Of a DNA stretch of 64,000 nucleotides, positions 16,558 through 25,192 are shown in pieces. How positions within the stretch are numbered: the first letter of the stretch is position 1; each line of letters begins with the position of its first letter. Origin of the DNA: Burkholderiaceae bacterium (lineage in GTDB: Bacteria > Pseudomonadota > Gammaproteobacteria > Burkholderiales > Burkholderiaceae_C); the NCBI GenBank assembly GCA_024235955.1, contig JACKLJ010000001.1:62001-126000 (forward strand), in the 5' to 3' direction. The notes under the pieces were generated by a model, which did no database searches, was not told where the DNA came from, and saw nothing but the letters and a program-made list of their open reading frames with translations. The position numbers and the translations under genes are program-made.

Positions 16558-17991
16558 ATGACCTACCGCGCCACCAAGATCGTCGCCACCCTAGGACCCG
16601 CTTCCAGCGATCCGGCCATGCTGGAGGAAATGATCCGCGCCGGCGTGAACGTGGTGCGCCTGAACTTCAGCCACGGTGTGGCGCAGGACCATATCGAGCG
16701 CGCCCGCCTGGTGCGCGAGGCGTCTGAGCGCGCGGGCCGAGAGGTGGCCATCATGGCCGACCTGCAGGGCCCCAAGATCCGCGTCGGCAAGTTCGAGGGC
16801 GGCAAGGTGCAGCTGGAGCATGGCGCGCCCTTCGTGCTCGACGCCGCGCGCAAGGAGCCCGGCGACTTGCACGGCGTGGGGCTGGACTACAAGGAGCTGC
16901 CGCGCGACGTGAAGCCGGGCGACACGCTGCTGCTGAACGACGGCTTGATCGTGCTGACGGTGGACGCGGTGCGCGGCGAGGCCGTGCACACCACGGTGAA
17001 GGTGGGCGGCGAGCTGTCGAACAACAAGGGCATCAACAAGCAGGGCGGCGGGCTCACGGCGCCGGCGCTCACGGCCAAGGACATGGAGGACATCAAGACC
17101 GCCATGGGCCTGAAGGCCGACTACGTGGCGGTGAGCTTTCCCAAGAACGCCACCGACATGGAGATGGCGCGCCAGCTCTGCAACGTGGCCGGTGCCGAGC
17201 ACGGCCACAAGCCGGGGCTGATCGCCAAGATCGAGCGCGCCGAGGCGATTCCGCGGCTGGACGAGATCCTGGCCGTGAGCGACGGCATCATGGTGGCGCG
17301 CGGTGACCTGGCGGTGGAAGTGGGCAATGCCGCCGTGCCGGCGCTGCAGAAACGCATGATCAACCTGGCACGCCGCGCCGACAAGCTGGTCATCACCGCC
17401 ACGCAGATGATGGAAAGCATGATCGCCAACCCGGTGCCCACCCGCGCCGAGGTGAGCGACGTGGCCAATGCGGTGCTCGACGGCACCGATGCGGTGATGC
17501 TCAGCGCCGAAACCGCCGCCGGCAAGTACCCTCTGGAAACCGTGCGCGAGATGGCCGCCATCTGCGTGGCCGCCGAGGAGCACGACCCGGTGGAGCTGGA
17601 CGCCGACTTCAGCGGCCAGACCTTCTCGCGCATCGACCAGTCCATCGCCATGGGCGCGCTGTTCACCGCCCACCACCTGGGCGCCAAGGCCATCGTGGCA
17701 CTCACCGATTCCGGCTCCACCGCGCTGTGGATGAGCCGCCACCCCACGCGCATCCCGATCTACGCGCTCACGCCCAAGATCGGCGCGCAGCGCAAGATGG
17801 CGCTGTACCGCAACGTGCGGCCGATGCTGATGGACACCAGCGCCAACCGCGACGAGGCGCTGGCCCAGGCCGAGGCCTACCTGAAGGTGCAGGGCGTGGT
17901 GGGCGCCGGCGACGTGTACGCCATCACCTGCGGCGAACCCATGGGCGCGCCGGGCGGCACCAACATGCTCAAGATCGGCCGCGTAGGCTGA
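16558..17991 (+). CDS. pyk: Pyruvate kinase
   Basis: Converts phosphoenolpyruvate and ADP to pyruvate and ATP; 477 residues, normal. The ATG at 16558 (MTYRATKIVATLGPASS) matches the family N-terminus. Motifs: VVRLNFSHG, IMADLQGPKIRVG, LIAKIERAEAI (the active-site signature, catalytic Lys), DGIMVARGDLAVEVG, ITATQMMESMI and VMLSAETAAGKYP. A C-terminal allosteric domain is present. Its 3' end overlaps the convergent PAP2 gene by 23 bases. Confidence 0.98.
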   Translation: MTYRATKIVATLGPASSDPAMLEEMIRAGVNVVRLNFSHGVAQDHIERARLVREASERAGREVAIMADLQGPKIRVGKFEGGKVQLEHGAPFVLDAARKEPGDLHGVGLDYKELPRDVKPGDTLLLNDGLIVLTVDAVRGEAVHTTVKVGGELSNNKGINKQGGGLTAPALTAKDMEDIKTAMGLKADYVAVSFPKNATDMEMARQLCNVAGAEHGHKPGLIAKIERAEAIPRLDEILAVSDGIMVARGDLAVEVGNAAVPALQKRMINLARRADKLVITATQMMESMIANPVPTRAEVSDVANAVLDGTDAVMLSAETAAGKYPLETVREMAAICVAAEEHDPVELDADFSGQTFSRIDQSIAMGALFTAHHLGAKAIVALTDSGSTALWMSRHPTRIPIYALTPKIGAQRKMALYRNVRPMLMDTSANRDEALAQAEAYLKVQGVVGAGDVYAITCGEPMGAPGGTNMLKIGRVG

Positions 17992-18541
17992 GACTCGCTC
18001 TGCGCCACCAGGCGCTGGCGCACGGCTGCAGCCGCGTCCAGGCCCACCGGACGGCCAGCGCGGCCAGCGCACCCACGCACCAGGCGGCCAACACGTCGGA
18101 CGGGAAATGCAGGCCCAGGGCCACGCGGCTCCAGCTGACCAGCAGGGCCAGCGCCACCGCCACGGCCTTGACCGGCCAGCGCAACGGCGTCAGCAGCACG
18201 GCCACGGCCATGGCCGCCAGGGCGGCTGCGTGGGCGCTGGGGAACGAGGGATCGGCACCGTGTTCCAGCCAGCGTGTGCCCAGCCCGAGGGCGAACGGCC
18301 GGTCGACATGGAAGAAGGGTTTGAGCAGGTGGACCACCAGCGCGGCCACCGCCACGCTGGCCAGCACCCGCCAGGCCGCCTGGCGCCGAAGGCCCGTGCC
18401 AGCCAGCGCCAGCGTGACGATCACGACGGGCAGCCACTGGATCAGCGCCAGGCTGCTGAAGCGCGCCAGTGCCAGCCAGAACCTGGGCGTGTCGGCACCG
18501 AGGTTGATCCAGAGAAACAGCGCGTGGTCGATGGAGGTCAT
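17969..18541 (-). CDS. PAP2-family membrane phosphatase
   Basis: A 190-residue integral membrane phosphatase of the PAP2/undecaprenyl-pyrophosphatase superfamily. All three catalytic blocks are present: KPFFHVDRP (KxxxxxxRP), PSFPSAHA (the PSGH motif, with Ala in place of Gly) and SRVALGLHFPSDV (SRxxxxxHxxxD). The start MTSIDHALFLWIN is the usual family opening; an earlier in-frame start is possible. The substrate (lipid A, undecaprenyl or phosphatidate phosphate) cannot be told from sequence. Convergent with pyk, divergent from fba. Confidence 0.9.
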   Translation of the reverse strand: MTSIDHALFLWINLGADTPRFWLALARFSSLALIQWLPVVIVTLALAGTGLRRQAAWRVLASVAVAALVVHLLKPFFHVDRPFALGLGTRWLEHGADPSFPSAHAAALAAMAVAVLLTPLRWPVKAVAVALALLVSWSRVALGLHFPSDVLAAWCVGALAALAVRWAWTRLQPCASAWWRRASLSLRGRS

Positions 18542-18620
18542 GGGAAGGCGGACGGGGCAGCGGGCGGGAAGGCCAAGGCAAGCCATCGGGCTCGACCGCC
18601 GCCCGTGGACGTTTCCGCAA

Positions 18621-18653
18621 GGTTAAGGAGCGCGTCTGAACGACGCCTTAACC
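18621..18653. promoter_or_regulatory. Inverted repeat between PAP2 gene and fba
   Basis: GGTTAAGG (18621-18628) and CCTTAACC (18646-18653) form a perfect 8-base inverted repeat with a partly pairing interior (CGTC/GACG). It lies between the divergent starts, about 90 bases before fba. It could be an operator or an RNA hairpin in the fba leader; the sequence alone does not tell. Confidence 0.5.
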
Positions 18654-18742
18654 CCGGGGGCCCAGGGGGCGCTTCAGTAGAATGGGGCAAGCCCGGCGGA
18701 GATGGCCAGGGCACGGTATTTGAACTTCCGAGGGACCTCGTC

Positions 18743-19807
18743 ATGCCACTCGTTTCCATGCGCCAGCTGCTCGACCACGCCGCCGAGAACGGCTACGGCA
18801 TTCCGGCTTTCAACGTCAACAACCTGGAGCAGGTGCAGGCCGTGATGGCCGCCGCTGACGAAACGGGCGCGCCGGTCATCCTGCAGGCCAGCGCGGGCGC
18901 CCGCAAGTACGCCGGCGAAAGCTTCATCAAGCACCTGATCCAGGCCGCTTGCGAGGCCTACCCGAACATCCCGCTGGTCATGCACCAGGACCACGGCACC
19001 AGCCCCAAGATCTGCCAGGGCGCCATCGACCTGGGCTTCGGCTCGGTGATGATGGACGGCTCGCTCAAGGAAGACGGCAAGACACCGGCCAGTTTCGACT
19101 ACAACGTCGACGTCACGCGCAAGGTCGTCGAGATGGCGCACCAGGTGGGCGTCACCGTGGAGGGCGAACTCGGCTGCCTGGGCAGCCTGGAAACCGGCGA
19201 GGCCGGCGAGGAAGACGGCATTGGCGCCGTCGGCAAGCTCGACCACAGCCAGCTGCTGACCGATCCGGAAGAGGCCGCGCAGTTCGTCAAGGCCACCCAG
19301 CTCGATGCGCTGGCCATCGCCATCGGCACCAGCCACGGCGCCTACAAGTTCACCCGCCCGCCCACCGGCGACGTGCTGGCGATCAGCCGCGTCAAGGAGA
19401 TCCACACCCGCATCCCCAACACCCACCTGGTGATGCACGGCTCGTCCAGCGTGCCGCAGGACCTGCTGGCCATCATCAACCAGTTCGGCGGCAAGATGAA
19501 GCAGACCTACGGCGTGCCGGTGGCGGAGATCCAGGAAGCCATCAAGCACGGCGTGCGCAAGATCAACATCGACACCGACATCCGCATGGCCATGACCGGC
19601 GCGGTGCGCAAGTTCCAGGCCGAAAACCCCGACAAGTTCGACATGCGCGAGTGGATGAAGCCGGCGCGCGAAGCCGCCAAGGCGATCTGCAAGCAGCGCT
19701 ACCTGGAGTTCGGCTGCGAAGGCCAGGGCGCGAAGATCCAGGCCGTGCCCCTGGCCGCCATGGCACAGAAATACGCCCACGGCGATCTGGCGCAAGTCGT
19801 CCAGTGA
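18743..19807 (+). CDS. fba: Fructose-bisphosphate aldolase, class II
   Basis: Zinc-dependent aldolase that splits fructose 1,6-bisphosphate into DHAP and glyceraldehyde 3-phosphate; 354 residues. Class II features: PLVMHQDHGTSP (catalytic Asp and zinc His), GSVMMDGSL, VEGELGCLGSLETGE, AIGTSHGAYKF, LVMHGSSSVPQ and KINIDTDIRMA. The start MPLVSMRQLLDHAAENGYG matches the Calvin-cycle/gluconeogenic subtype (CbbA-like). It follows pyk and precedes purC on the same strand, as is common in Burkholderiales. Confidence 0.97.
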   Translation: MPLVSMRQLLDHAAENGYGIPAFNVNNLEQVQAVMAAADETGAPVILQASAGARKYAGESFIKHLIQAACEAYPNIPLVMHQDHGTSPKICQGAIDLGFGSVMMDGSLKEDGKTPASFDYNVDVTRKVVEMAHQVGVTVEGELGCLGSLETGEAGEEDGIGAVGKLDHSQLLTDPEEAAQFVKATQLDALAIAIGTSHGAYKFTRPPTGDVLAISRVKEIHTRIPNTHLVMHGSSSVPQDLLAIINQFGGKMKQTYGVPVAEIQEAIKHGVRKINIDTDIRMAMTGAVRKFQAENPDKFDMREWMKPAREAAKAICKQRYLEFGCEGQGAKIQAVPLAAMAQKYAHGDLAQVVQ

Positions 19808-19874
19808 GCCGGCGTGGCGCTTGCTGAGGGCGCTGCGTCTTGAATAGCACCCGGCCACCACGGGGCGAGCGGCC

Positions 19875-21218
19875 ATGAGGTGGATCAAGCGTGCCTGGTT
19901 CTGGCTGCGCGAGCGCCGCAACCGGCTATGGGTCACGCCCGCGGTGGCCAGCCTGGGCGCCGTGCTGCTGGCGCTGGCGGCGGCCTGGGTGTCGCGCGCC
20001 GTGCCGGACGGCACCTTCCCCAACATCGAGCGCGACACGCTCGACAACCTGCTCACGGTGGTTTCGTCCAGCATGCTGGCGGTGACCACCTTCTCGCTGT
20101 CCATCATGGTGTCGGCCTTTGCGTCGGCCGCCAACAGCGCCACGCCGCGCGCCACCGAACTGGTGATGGGTGACGAGGGCACGCGCTCGGCCATCGCCAT
20201 GTTCCTCTCGGCCTTCATCTACGCGGTGGTGGCCCAGGTGGCGCTCGGCATGGGCTATTACGGCAGCGGCGGGCGCTTCGTGCTGTTCCTGGGCACCGTG
20301 GTGGTGCTGGTGCTGCTGCTGGTGACGCTGGTCCAGTGGGTCAGGACGCTGTCGTCGCTGGGCCGCATGTCCAACACGCTGGAGAAGATCGAAGGTGCGG
20401 CAAGCGAGGCGCTGGTGAGCTACTGGCGCTCGCCGCTGCTCGGTGCCGGCCCAGCACCCGCCGTCGCGGAGGGAGAGCGGCGCGGCCGCCCCGTGTACGC
20501 GCGCCGGGTGGCCTACGTGCGCCGCATCGACATGGATGCCCTGCAGGCCTATGCCGACGACAACGAGGCCTGCGTGCACGTGCGCGTGCGCCCGGGGGCG
20601 CTGGTGTACCCCGGCGCCGAGCTGGCCTGGGTGGAGTTCGACGTCAGCGACGAGGAGCTGGCCGGCACCGAGGAGGAAGACGCGCCCCAGGACGATGTGG
20701 CCGACGATGCCATCGGCGAATCGCTGCGCCACGTGCTGGACGCTTTCTACTTCGGCGCCGAACGCAGCTTCGACCAGGACCCGCGCTTCGGCATCATCGT
20801 GCTGAGCGAAACCGCGCAGCGCGCGCTGTCGCCCGCGGTCAACGACCCCGGCACGGCGATCGACGTCATGAACCGCATGACGCGCCTGCTGATCGAAAGC
20901 CAGCAGGCCAAGGGAGCATCGCCCGCCGCGGCCAGCGCGGCGCGCGAGCACGACCGCGTGACCATGGTGCCACTGGACGAGCCAGGCCTGGTGTTCGACG
21001 GCTTCGCTCCCATCGCCCGCGATGGCGGCGGCACGCTGGAAGTGATGCTGCGCATGCAACGCCTGCTGTCCATGGTGGCGGCCAGCAGCCGCGCCGGCAC
21101 CGTGGCGCGCGCCGCGCGTGACATGGCGGTGCGCGCGCACGCCGTCGGGAAAGAGCATCTTGCCGTGCAGGCTGATCTGGATGCGCTGGACGCCGAGCAC
21201 CGGCGCCTGTTCGCCTGA
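19875..21218 (+). CDS. DUF2254 membrane protein
   Basis: A 447-residue DUF2254 protein. The N-terminal half holds four membrane segments (about residues 22-42, 62-85, 106-128, 133-155), including the family stretch SSSMLAVTTFSLSIMVSAFASAANSATPRA. The C-terminal half is a soluble domain with the conserved block FGIIVLSETAQRALSPAVNDPGTA. The function is unknown. An acidic stretch (EELAGTEEEDAPQDDVADD, about residues 257-275) separates subdomains. It lies between fba and purC on the same strand. Confidence 0.9.
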   Translation: MRWIKRAWFWLRERRNRLWVTPAVASLGAVLLALAAAWVSRAVPDGTFPNIERDTLDNLLTVVSSSMLAVTTFSLSIMVSAFASAANSATPRATELVMGDEGTRSAIAMFLSAFIYAVVAQVALGMGYYGSGGRFVLFLGTVVVLVLLLVTLVQWVRTLSSLGRMSNTLEKIEGAASEALVSYWRSPLLGAGPAPAVAEGERRGRPVYARRVAYVRRIDMDALQAYADDNEACVHVRVRPGALVYPGAELAWVEFDVSDEELAGTEEEDAPQDDVADDAIGESLRHVLDAFYFGAERSFDQDPRFGIIVLSETAQRALSPAVNDPGTAIDVMNRMTRLLIESQQAKGASPAAASAAREHDRVTMVPLDEPGLVFDGFAPIARDGGGTLEVMLRMQRLLSMVAASSRAGTVARAARDMAVRAHAVGKEHLAVQADLDALDAEHRRLFA

Positions 21219-21299
21219 GCCAGGCGATGCCAGCGCCCCGGCGCCGTGTCGGACAATACGCGCTTTGGCCTTGGCCGCCCGATCTGTCCCGCCCATCCC

Positions 21300-22202
21300 A
21301 TGACCGCTTCAGACGCCTTGCACACCAGCACCCTGCACAGCCTGCCCCTGCTCGCCCGCGGCAAGGTGCGCGACAACTACGCCGTCGGTGACGACCGCAT
21401 CCTGATGGTCGCCAGCGACCGCATCAGCGCCTTCGACGTCATCATGAACGAGCCCATCCCGGGCAAGGGACGGTTGCTGACGCAGATGGCGCTGTGGTGG
21501 TTCGCGCAGCTGGGCGACATCGTGCCGAACCACCTGACGGGCGAGGCGCCCGAGAGCGTGGTGGCACCCGACGAGGTGGCGCAGGTGCAGGGCCGCAGCA
21601 TGCTGGTGCGGCGCCTGAAGCCGATCCCGGTGGAGGCGGTGGTGCGCGGCTACCTGGCCGGCAGCGGTTGGAAGGAATACCGGGAGAGCCAGTCGGTCTG
21701 CGGCGTGGCACTGCCGCCGGGGCTGAAGAACGCCGGCCGGCTGCCGCACAGCATCTACACGCCGGCGGCCAAGGCGGCGGTGGGCGAGCACGACGAGAAC
21801 ATCACCTTCGAGCGCACGGTGGAGATGATCGGCGCCGAACTGGCCGGGAAGATCCGCGACATCAGCATCCAGCTCTACGATCGTGCCGCCGCCATCGCGC
21901 TGAAGAAGGGCATCATCATCGCCGACACCAAGTTCGAGTTCGGCCTGGACGATGCCGGCCAGCTGGTGCTGATGGACGAGGTGCTCACACCCGATTCATC
22001 GCGCTACTGGCCCGCCGACAGCTACCAGGAGGGCAGCAACCCGCCCAGCTTCGACAAGCAGTTCCTGCGCGACTGGCTGGAAACCGCGCAGGTCGATGGC
22101 AAGCCCTGGGGCAAGAAGGCGCCGGCGCCGACACTGCCCGACGGGGTGGTCGCGCAGACGGCCGCCAAGTACCGCGAGGCCCTGACGCGGCTGTTGGGCT
22201 GA
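21300..22202 (+). CDS. purC: Phosphoribosylaminoimidazole-succinocarboxamide synthase
   Basis: SAICAR synthase of purine biosynthesis, joining CAIR and aspartate using ATP; 300 residues, the long form usual in beta-proteobacteria. Blocks: LARGKVRDNYAVGDDRILMVASDRISAFD, the family signature VVRGYLAGSGWKEY, and IIADTKFEFGLDDAGQLVLMDEVLTPDSSRYW. The start MTASDALHTS follows the predicted N-terminus. In many relatives purE and purK follow purC; here serA lies directly beyond in the opposite direction, only 7 bases away. Confidence 0.97.
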   Translation: MTASDALHTSTLHSLPLLARGKVRDNYAVGDDRILMVASDRISAFDVIMNEPIPGKGRLLTQMALWWFAQLGDIVPNHLTGEAPESVVAPDEVAQVQGRSMLVRRLKPIPVEAVVRGYLAGSGWKEYRESQSVCGVALPPGLKNAGRLPHSIYTPAAKAAVGEHDENITFERTVEMIGAELAGKIRDISIQLYDRAAAIALKKGIIIADTKFEFGLDDAGQLVLMDEVLTPDSSRYWPADSYQEGSNPPSFDKQFLRDWLETAQVDGKPWGKKAPAPTLPDGVVAQTAAKYREALTRLLG

Positions 22203-22209
22203 GCGCGCC

Positions 22210-23382
22210 TCAGAGCACCCGCACCCGGATCACATGCGCCACCGAGCCGATGGCGCGGATGGCCTCGTCCTGGGGCGGCGTCGCCACGTCGATGATGTTG
22301 TAGGCCAGCGCGTCGCGGCTGCGGTTGCTCATGTCGATCACGTTCACTTTGGCGTCCGCCAGCACCGACAGCACATGGCCCAGCACGCCGGCCACGTTGT
22401 CGTTGGCGAAGGTGATGCGCGTGGCGCCGGGCGTGCGGTCCATGCGCACCGCCGGGTAGTTCACGCTGTTGGTGATGTGGCCGTGCTCCAGGTAGTCGAC
22501 CAGCTGGTCGGCCGCCATCACGGCGCAGTTTTCTTCCGATTCCTCGGTGCTGGCGCCGATGTGCGGCAGCGCGATGACGTTGGGCTGCGCCGCGAAGCCG
22601 GGCTCCGGGAAGTCGCACACGTAACGGCCCAGCCTGCCGGCGCCCAGCGCCTGCAGCACGGCGGCCGGGTCGACGATGCTCTCACGCGCGAAATTGAGCA
22701 GCACGGCGCCCGGCTTCAGGTGCGCCAGCGCGTCGGCGCTGATCAGGTGGCGCGTGGCCTCCATCGCCGGCACGTGCAGGCTCACGACGTCGGAGCGCGC
22801 CAGCAGCGTGGGCAGGTTCTCCATACGCTGCACGGCGTTGGAGAGGCGCCAGGCGGCGTCGATGGACAGCGCCGGGTCGTAGCCCAGCACCTTCATGCCC
22901 AGCGCCAGCGCCATGTCGGCCACCATCGAGCCGATGGCGCCCAGGCCGACGATGCCGAGGGTCTTGCCGCGCAGCTCGCCGCCGGCGAAGCGGCTCTTTT
23001 CCTTTTCCAGCAGGGCGTGCATGGCGGCCGAATCGGTCATGTCGCCCAGCGACTGCGCGTAGGCGATGCCGGGCAGGATGCCGCGCACGGCCAGCAGCAT
23101 GCCGGCCAGCACCAGTTCCTTCACCGCGTTGGCGTTGGCGCCCGGTGTGTTGAAGACCACGATGCCGCGCCGGCCGTAGTCGTCCACCGGGATGTTGTTG
23201 ACGCCGGCACCGGCGCGCGCCACCGCCAGCAGCGACTCCGGCACCGGCTCGCCGTGCAGCTTGTGGCTGCGCAGCAGGTAGGCGTCGGGGTGGGCGATGT
23301 CGCTGCCGACCTCGTAGCGGTCGCGCGCAAAGCGCTCCAGCCCCTTGACCGAGATGGCGTTGTAGGTCCTGATCTTGAACAC
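22210..23382 (-). CDS. serA: D-3-phosphoglycerate dehydrogenase, ACT-domain type
   Basis: Oxidises 3-phosphoglycerate to 3-phosphohydroxypyruvate, the first step of serine synthesis; 390 residues. The GTG start at 23382 is chosen for its AGGAG ribosome site 7 bases upstream. Blocks: VFNTPGANANAVKELVLAGML, the NAD-binding GKTLGIVGLGAIGSMVADMA, LLNFARESIVD (catalytic Arg), IALPHIGASTEESEENCA (catalytic His), then a C-terminal ACT domain (about 315-390) for serine feedback. This is the short type with one ACT domain. SerC, the next enzyme, lies upstream on the same strand. Confidence 0.93.
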   Translation of the reverse strand: MFKIRTYNAISVKGLERFARDRYEVGSDIAHPDAYLLRSHKLHGEPVPESLLAVARAGAGVNNIPVDDYGRRGIVVFNTPGANANAVKELVLAGMLLAVRGILPGIAYAQSLGDMTDSAAMHALLEKEKSRFAGGELRGKTLGIVGLGAIGSMVADMALALGMKVLGYDPALSIDAAWRLSNAVQRMENLPTLLARSDVVSLHVPAMEATRHLISADALAHLKPGAVLLNFARESIVDPAAVLQALGAGRLGRYVCDFPEPGFAAQPNVIALPHIGASTEESEENCAVMAADQLVDYLEHGHITNSVNYPAVRMDRTPGATRITFANDNVAGVLGHVLSVLADAKVNVIDMSNRSRDALAYNIIDVATPPQDEAIRAIGSVAHVIRVRVL

Positions 23383-23395
23383 CGGTTGTCTCCTG

Positions 23396-23446
23396 TTTTT
23401 GTAGCTGGCTGCGGCCACTGCGTCTGGGCTAGAGGTTCATTTTGTT
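23396..23446 (+). repeat. Family A dispersed repeat
   Basis: Degenerate plus copy (TTTTTGTAGCTGGCTGCGGCC then CTGGGCTAGAGGTTCATTTT), sitting immediately upstream of the serA ribosome site, where it would be in the serA leader. Confidence 0.7.
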
Positions 23447-23528
23447 CTTGTTCGACGCTTCCTTGCGTGCGTGGTGAAGTGGGTCGCTATGGAGGCGTCG
23501 CAGGCCGGGAGGTGCGCCCGGCGGCGCA

Positions 23529-23562
23529 CCTACTTTTCTTTGTGTCGCCAAAGAAAGGTAGG
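23529..23562. repeat. Inverted repeat, CCTACTTTTCTTTG type
   Basis: Left arm 23529-23542 and right arm 23549-23562 match at 13 of 14 bases around a 6-base loop. It begins the long intergenic element described above. Confidence 0.8.
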
Positions 23563-23880
23563 CAAAAGAAAGGCGACCCCACTGGCCGTGTCCCTGCGCT
23601 TCGCTGCGGGCAGCCTGCGATGCTCGGCCCTGGGGCGGCGCTGCGGAACTCGCTTTGCGCCTTTGGCGCTCCGCTCAAACAGCCGCAGCGAGTCAGAGCA
23701 CGAAGCATGGTCTTGCTGCGCAGCCCATGCCCGCCCCACGCCCTGCGCTTCTCGGCACGGCCAGAGGGGATGAGGGAGAACACGGGCCATCGCTTCGCTC
23801 GGCCCCGAACTCTGCGAAGGCCACGCGGCTCGTTCTGGCACCCCCAGAAGGCCGCGGAGCAGGCCATGCGGGTGAACGCC

Positions 23881-23968
23881 GTGCTCGGGCTTGTACCGAG
23901 CACTGGCGTTGTCCCCCCTCACGCAGTAAGAGGGGGGAAGGCGCCGAAGGCGACTCAGGGGGGGGTTC
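23881..23968 (-). terminator. Hairpin cluster downstream of serC
   Basis: Two perfect 8-base stems (GTGCTCGG/CCGAGCAC at 23881-23903; CCCCCCTC/GAGGGGGG at 23913-23937), then CGCC/GGCG and a run of eight G. It lies 19-106 bases beyond the serC stop. The C6/GGCGC/G6 layout resembles 12159-12194. Possible termination or mRNA protection. Confidence 0.45.
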
Positions 23969-23986
23969 ACTTTCTCAGGGGGGTGC

Positions 23987-25102
23987 TCACTTAACCTGTT
24001 CGTAGCCCCAGGCCAGCCACGGCATCAGCGCTTCCAGGTCGCTCCTCTCCACGGTGGCGCCGCACCAGATGCGGATGCCGGGGGGCGCGTCCTTGTAGGA
24101 ACCGATGTCGTAGGCCACGCCTTCGGCTTCCAGCAGCTTGGCCAGGGCCTTGACCTTGTCTTCCGGCAGGTCGAGCGACAGGCAGACGCTGGTGTTGGAG
24201 CGCGTGGCGGGGGCCTTGGCCAGGAAGTCGATCCAGGGCGTGGCGGCCACGAAGTCTTCGACCACCTTCAGGTTGGCCTGGCTGCGGGCGATGGTGCCCT
24301 GCACGCCGCCGACACTTTCGCACCACTGGAGCGCGTCCAGGTAGTCGGCCACGCAGAGCATGGAGGGCGTGTTGATGGTCTCGCCCTTGAACAGACCCTC
24401 GTTCAGCTTGCCGCCCGAGGTCATGCGGAAGATCTTGGGCAGCGGCCAGGGCGGGCTGTAACTTTCCAGCCGCTCCACGGCGCGCGGGCCCAGGATCAGC
24501 ATGCCGTGGCCGCCTTCGCCGCCCAGCACCTTCTGCCAGGAGTAGGTGACCACGTCGAGCTTGTTCCACGGCAGGTCCATGGCGAACACGGCGCTGGTGG
24601 CGTCGCAGATGGTCAGGCCTTCGCGGCTGTCCGGAATCCAGTCGCCATTCGGCACGCGCACGCCGCTGGTGGTGCCGTTCCAGGTGAAGACCACGTCGTG
24701 GCTGAAATCCGCCTGGGCCAGGTCGACGATGTCGCCGTAGCCGGCCTCCAGCTTGCGCGCGTCCTTCAGCTTGAGCTGCTTCATCACGTCGGTCACCCAG
24801 CCGGAACCGAAGGATTCCCAGGCCAGCATGTCGACCGGGCGCACGCCCAGCAGCGACCACATGGCCATCTCCACCGCGCCGGTGTCGGAGGCCGGCACCA
24901 CCGCCACGCGGTAGCCGGCCGGCAGGCCGAGGATGCGCGCGGTCTCGCTGCAGCAGGCGCCGAGCAGCTTCTTGCCGAGCGAGGAGCGGTGCGAGCGGCC
25001 CAGGGCGGAGAGGTCGAGCTTCGCCACGTCGTAGCCCGGCCGCTTGGCGCAGGGGCCGGACGAGAAGTTGGGGGTCTGGGGCTTGCGGTCGGGTCGGTTC
25101 AT
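23987..25102 (-). CDS. serC: Phosphoserine aminotransferase
   Basis: PLP enzyme converting 3-phosphohydroxypyruvate and glutamate to phosphoserine. At 371 residues it resembles the alternative SerC subgroup (TIGR01365 type) rather than the E. coli form: NFSSGPCAKRPGYDV at the N-terminus, RSHRSSLGKKLL, GSGWVTDVMKQLKL, and SWQKVLGGEGGHGML with the PLP-binding Lys. It shares the strand with serA 604 bases away, so the first two serine-pathway steps are encoded together. Confidence 0.93.
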   Translation of the reverse strand: MNRPDRKPQTPNFSSGPCAKRPGYDVAKLDLSALGRSHRSSLGKKLLGACCSETARILGLPAGYRVAVVPASDTGAVEMAMWSLLGVRPVDMLAWESFGSGWVTDVMKQLKLKDARKLEAGYGDIVDLAQADFSHDVVFTWNGTTSGVRVPNGDWIPDSREGLTICDATSAVFAMDLPWNKLDVVTYSWQKVLGGEGGHGMLILGPRAVERLESYSPPWPLPKIFRMTSGGKLNEGLFKGETINTPSMLCVADYLDALQWCESVGGVQGTIARSQANLKVVEDFVAATPWIDFLAKAPATRSNTSVCLSLDLPEDKVKALAKLLEAEGVAYDIGSYKDAPPGIRIWCGATVERSDLEALMPWLAWGYEQVK

Positions 25103-25178
25103 GCGCGTCTCGCGTCGGGTGGGATGGGGGCGAGGGCCATTCTAGGGCCGCCCTCCGGGCGTTTGCCCTGCACGCTCC

Positions 25179-25184
25179 TAGAAT
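25179..25184 (+). promoter_or_regulatory. Candidate -10 box for pyrF
   Basis: TAGAAT, 8 bases before the pyrF ATG. At this distance transcription would begin at or next to the ATG, suggesting a leaderless mRNA; no ribosome site precedes the start. No good -35 is seen. Confidence 0.35.
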
Positions 25185-25192
25185 CCCCTGCC

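Larger units (their letters stand above)
23383..23986. other. Hairpin-rich non-coding region between serA and serC
   Basis: About 600 bases without a credible gene; the short reading frames here have no family features. It contains a dispersed repeat, a 14-base near-perfect inverted repeat (23529-23542 with 23549-23562), an 8-base hairpin GTGCTCGG/CCGAGCAC (23881-23903) and CCCCCCTC/GAGGGGGG (23913-23937). The CTTTGTGTCGCCAAAG core followed by A-rich AAAGAAAGGCGACCCC is a sequence type I have met repeatedly in intergenic DNA of Burkholderiales. Confidence 0.65.

Noticed and set aside
23471..23994. Short frames in the serA-serC gap
   Set aside because: They lie in the repeated hairpin element and translate to low-information Arg/Ser/Ala sequence.
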